From Anaerolineae bacterium (lineage in GTDB: Bacteria; Chloroflexota; Anaerolineae; JAAYZQ01): a DNA stretch of 5,787 nucleotides. The notes under the pieces were generated by a model, which was not told where the DNA came from, made no database searches, and saw only the letters and a list, made by a program, of their open reading frames with translations. Of this stretch, positions 5,194-5,787 are shown piece after piece. The stretch's first letter is position 1, and every line of letters begins with the position of its first letter. The position numbers were made by a program, and so were the translations under genes. The stretch spans positions 1 to 5,787 of the forward strand of contig JAFGOG010000583.1 in NCBI GenBank assembly GCA_016926595.1, read 5' to 3'.

Positions 5194-5787
5194 ATGAAAC
5201 CGGATCTGATCAAACCACCGAAGCTACAGCCGGGCGACAGGGTCGCCACCGTCTCGCTGTCGTGGGGCGGCCCGGGCGAGATCCCGCACCGCTACAATGC
5301 AGGGAAACGGCAGCTCGAGGCCGAGTTCGGGGTGACCGTCGTCGAGATGCCGCACACGCTGGCGGACCCGGAGTGGATCGCGGACAATCCGCGGGCGAGG
5401 GCCGAGGACCTGATGCAAGCGTTCGCCGACCCGACGATCCGGGCCATCATCTCGACCATCGGCGGCGACGACTCGATCCGCATCCTGCCTTTCCTGGACC
5501 TGGACATGATCCGGGCGAATCCCAAGATCGTGATGGGCTATTCCGACACGACGGTGACGCTGCTGGCGTGCCTGAAAGCGGGCCTGGTGTCGTTCTACGG
5601 GCCGGCGATCATGTCGGGTTTTGCCGAAAACGCCGGGATGTTCCCCTACATGGTCGAGTCGGTGAGGAGGACGCTCTTTTCGTCCGAGCCGGTTGGCGCG
5701 ATCGCGCCGAACCTTGACGGCTGGACGGTGGAGCACCTCGACTGGGCCGACCCCGAGAACCAGGCGCGCAAGCGCACGCTCAACCCG
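5194..5787 (+). CDS. S66 family peptidase (LD-carboxypeptidase / MccF-like), 3' end outside window
   Basis: Serine peptidase of family S66. Known members either remove the terminal D-Ala from murein tetrapeptides (LdcA) or cleave the amide in microcin C and related peptide-nucleotides, giving immunity (MccF). The first 198 residues are present and the frame is still open at the edge; about 300-350 aa are usual. Visible are LQPGDRVATVSLS (11-23, first strand), TIGGDDSIRILPFLDLD (88-104, the oxyanion-side GGDDS) and NPKIVMGYSDTT (109-120) with the nucleophile Ser117 in GYSD, then SFYGPAIMSGF (133-143). The catalytic Glu and His lie beyond the window. The SIGGDDS/YGPAI style is closer to the MccF-like branch than to E. 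coli-type LdcA. The ATG has GGAGGGG 10-12 nt upstream, a little long. An in-frame GTG at 5167 lacks a ribosome site. It is divergent from the ABC operon. Confidence 0.9.
   Translation, partial: MKPDLIKPPKLQPGDRVATVSLSWGGPGEIPHRYNAGKRQLEAEFGVTVVEMPHTLADPEWIADNPRARAEDLMQAFADPTIRAIISTIGGDDSIRILPFLDLDMIRANPKIVMGYSDTTVTLLACLKAGLVSFYGPAIMSGFAENAGMFPYMVESVRRTLFSSEPVGAIAPNLDGWTVEHLDWADPENQARKRTLNP

Noticed and set aside
5157..5717. 186-codon plus frame overlapping the S66 peptidase
   Set aside because: Out of frame with the S66 motifs and full of Arg, Gly and Asp; the frame starting at 5194 carries GGDDS and GYSD.

Overview
The window looks like a chromosomal stretch of a high-GC environmental bacterium, most plausibly from the Chloroflexota (Anaerolineae-like). 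This rests on protein style (an Anaerolineae-type GNAT and phosphotransferase, a secreted repeat protein ending in a YLP-I-I-R tail) and on intergenic palindromes and CACAGAG-type repeats. It is an inference, not a match to a known genome. No RNA genes, CRISPR array, transposase or phage genes are visible.

Layout. Bases 1-5032 carry genes almost only on the minus strand. From right to left: a small conserved protein of unknown function (4790-5032), an ABC transporter ATPase (3826-4740) and an ABC-2 type permease (2921-3787) form a compact export operon that ends near a strong hairpin (2865-2895). Next is a 5'-truncated plus-strand remnant of a secreted repeat protein (2311-2748). A large REP-like double palindrome (2245-2312) lies exactly at its broken end. 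Then come an APH-fold phosphotransferase (1052-2110) with its own consensus extended -10 promoter, and a GNAT acetyltransferase (43-969), separated from it by a CACAGAG-rich inverted repeat. At the right edge an S66 peptidase (LD-carboxypeptidase/MccF-like) starts on the plus strand at 5194 and runs off the window. It is divergent from the export operon across a promoter region holding three copies of a TGGTATGAT-like motif.

How it fits together. The ATPase and permease should form one two-component exporter of unknown substrate. The small protein upstream is probably co-transcribed with them. The phosphotransferase and acetyltransferase belong to families that modify small molecules (drugs or metabolites) and probably share a transcript. 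The S66 enzyme is either a murein-recycling or a peptide-nucleotide-detoxifying peptidase. I see no convincing new multi-gene system. The most interesting material is non-coding: three different repeat or palindrome types in the gene borders, two of which seem to have contributed the 3' ends of coding sequences, plus the repeat-containing divergent promoter.
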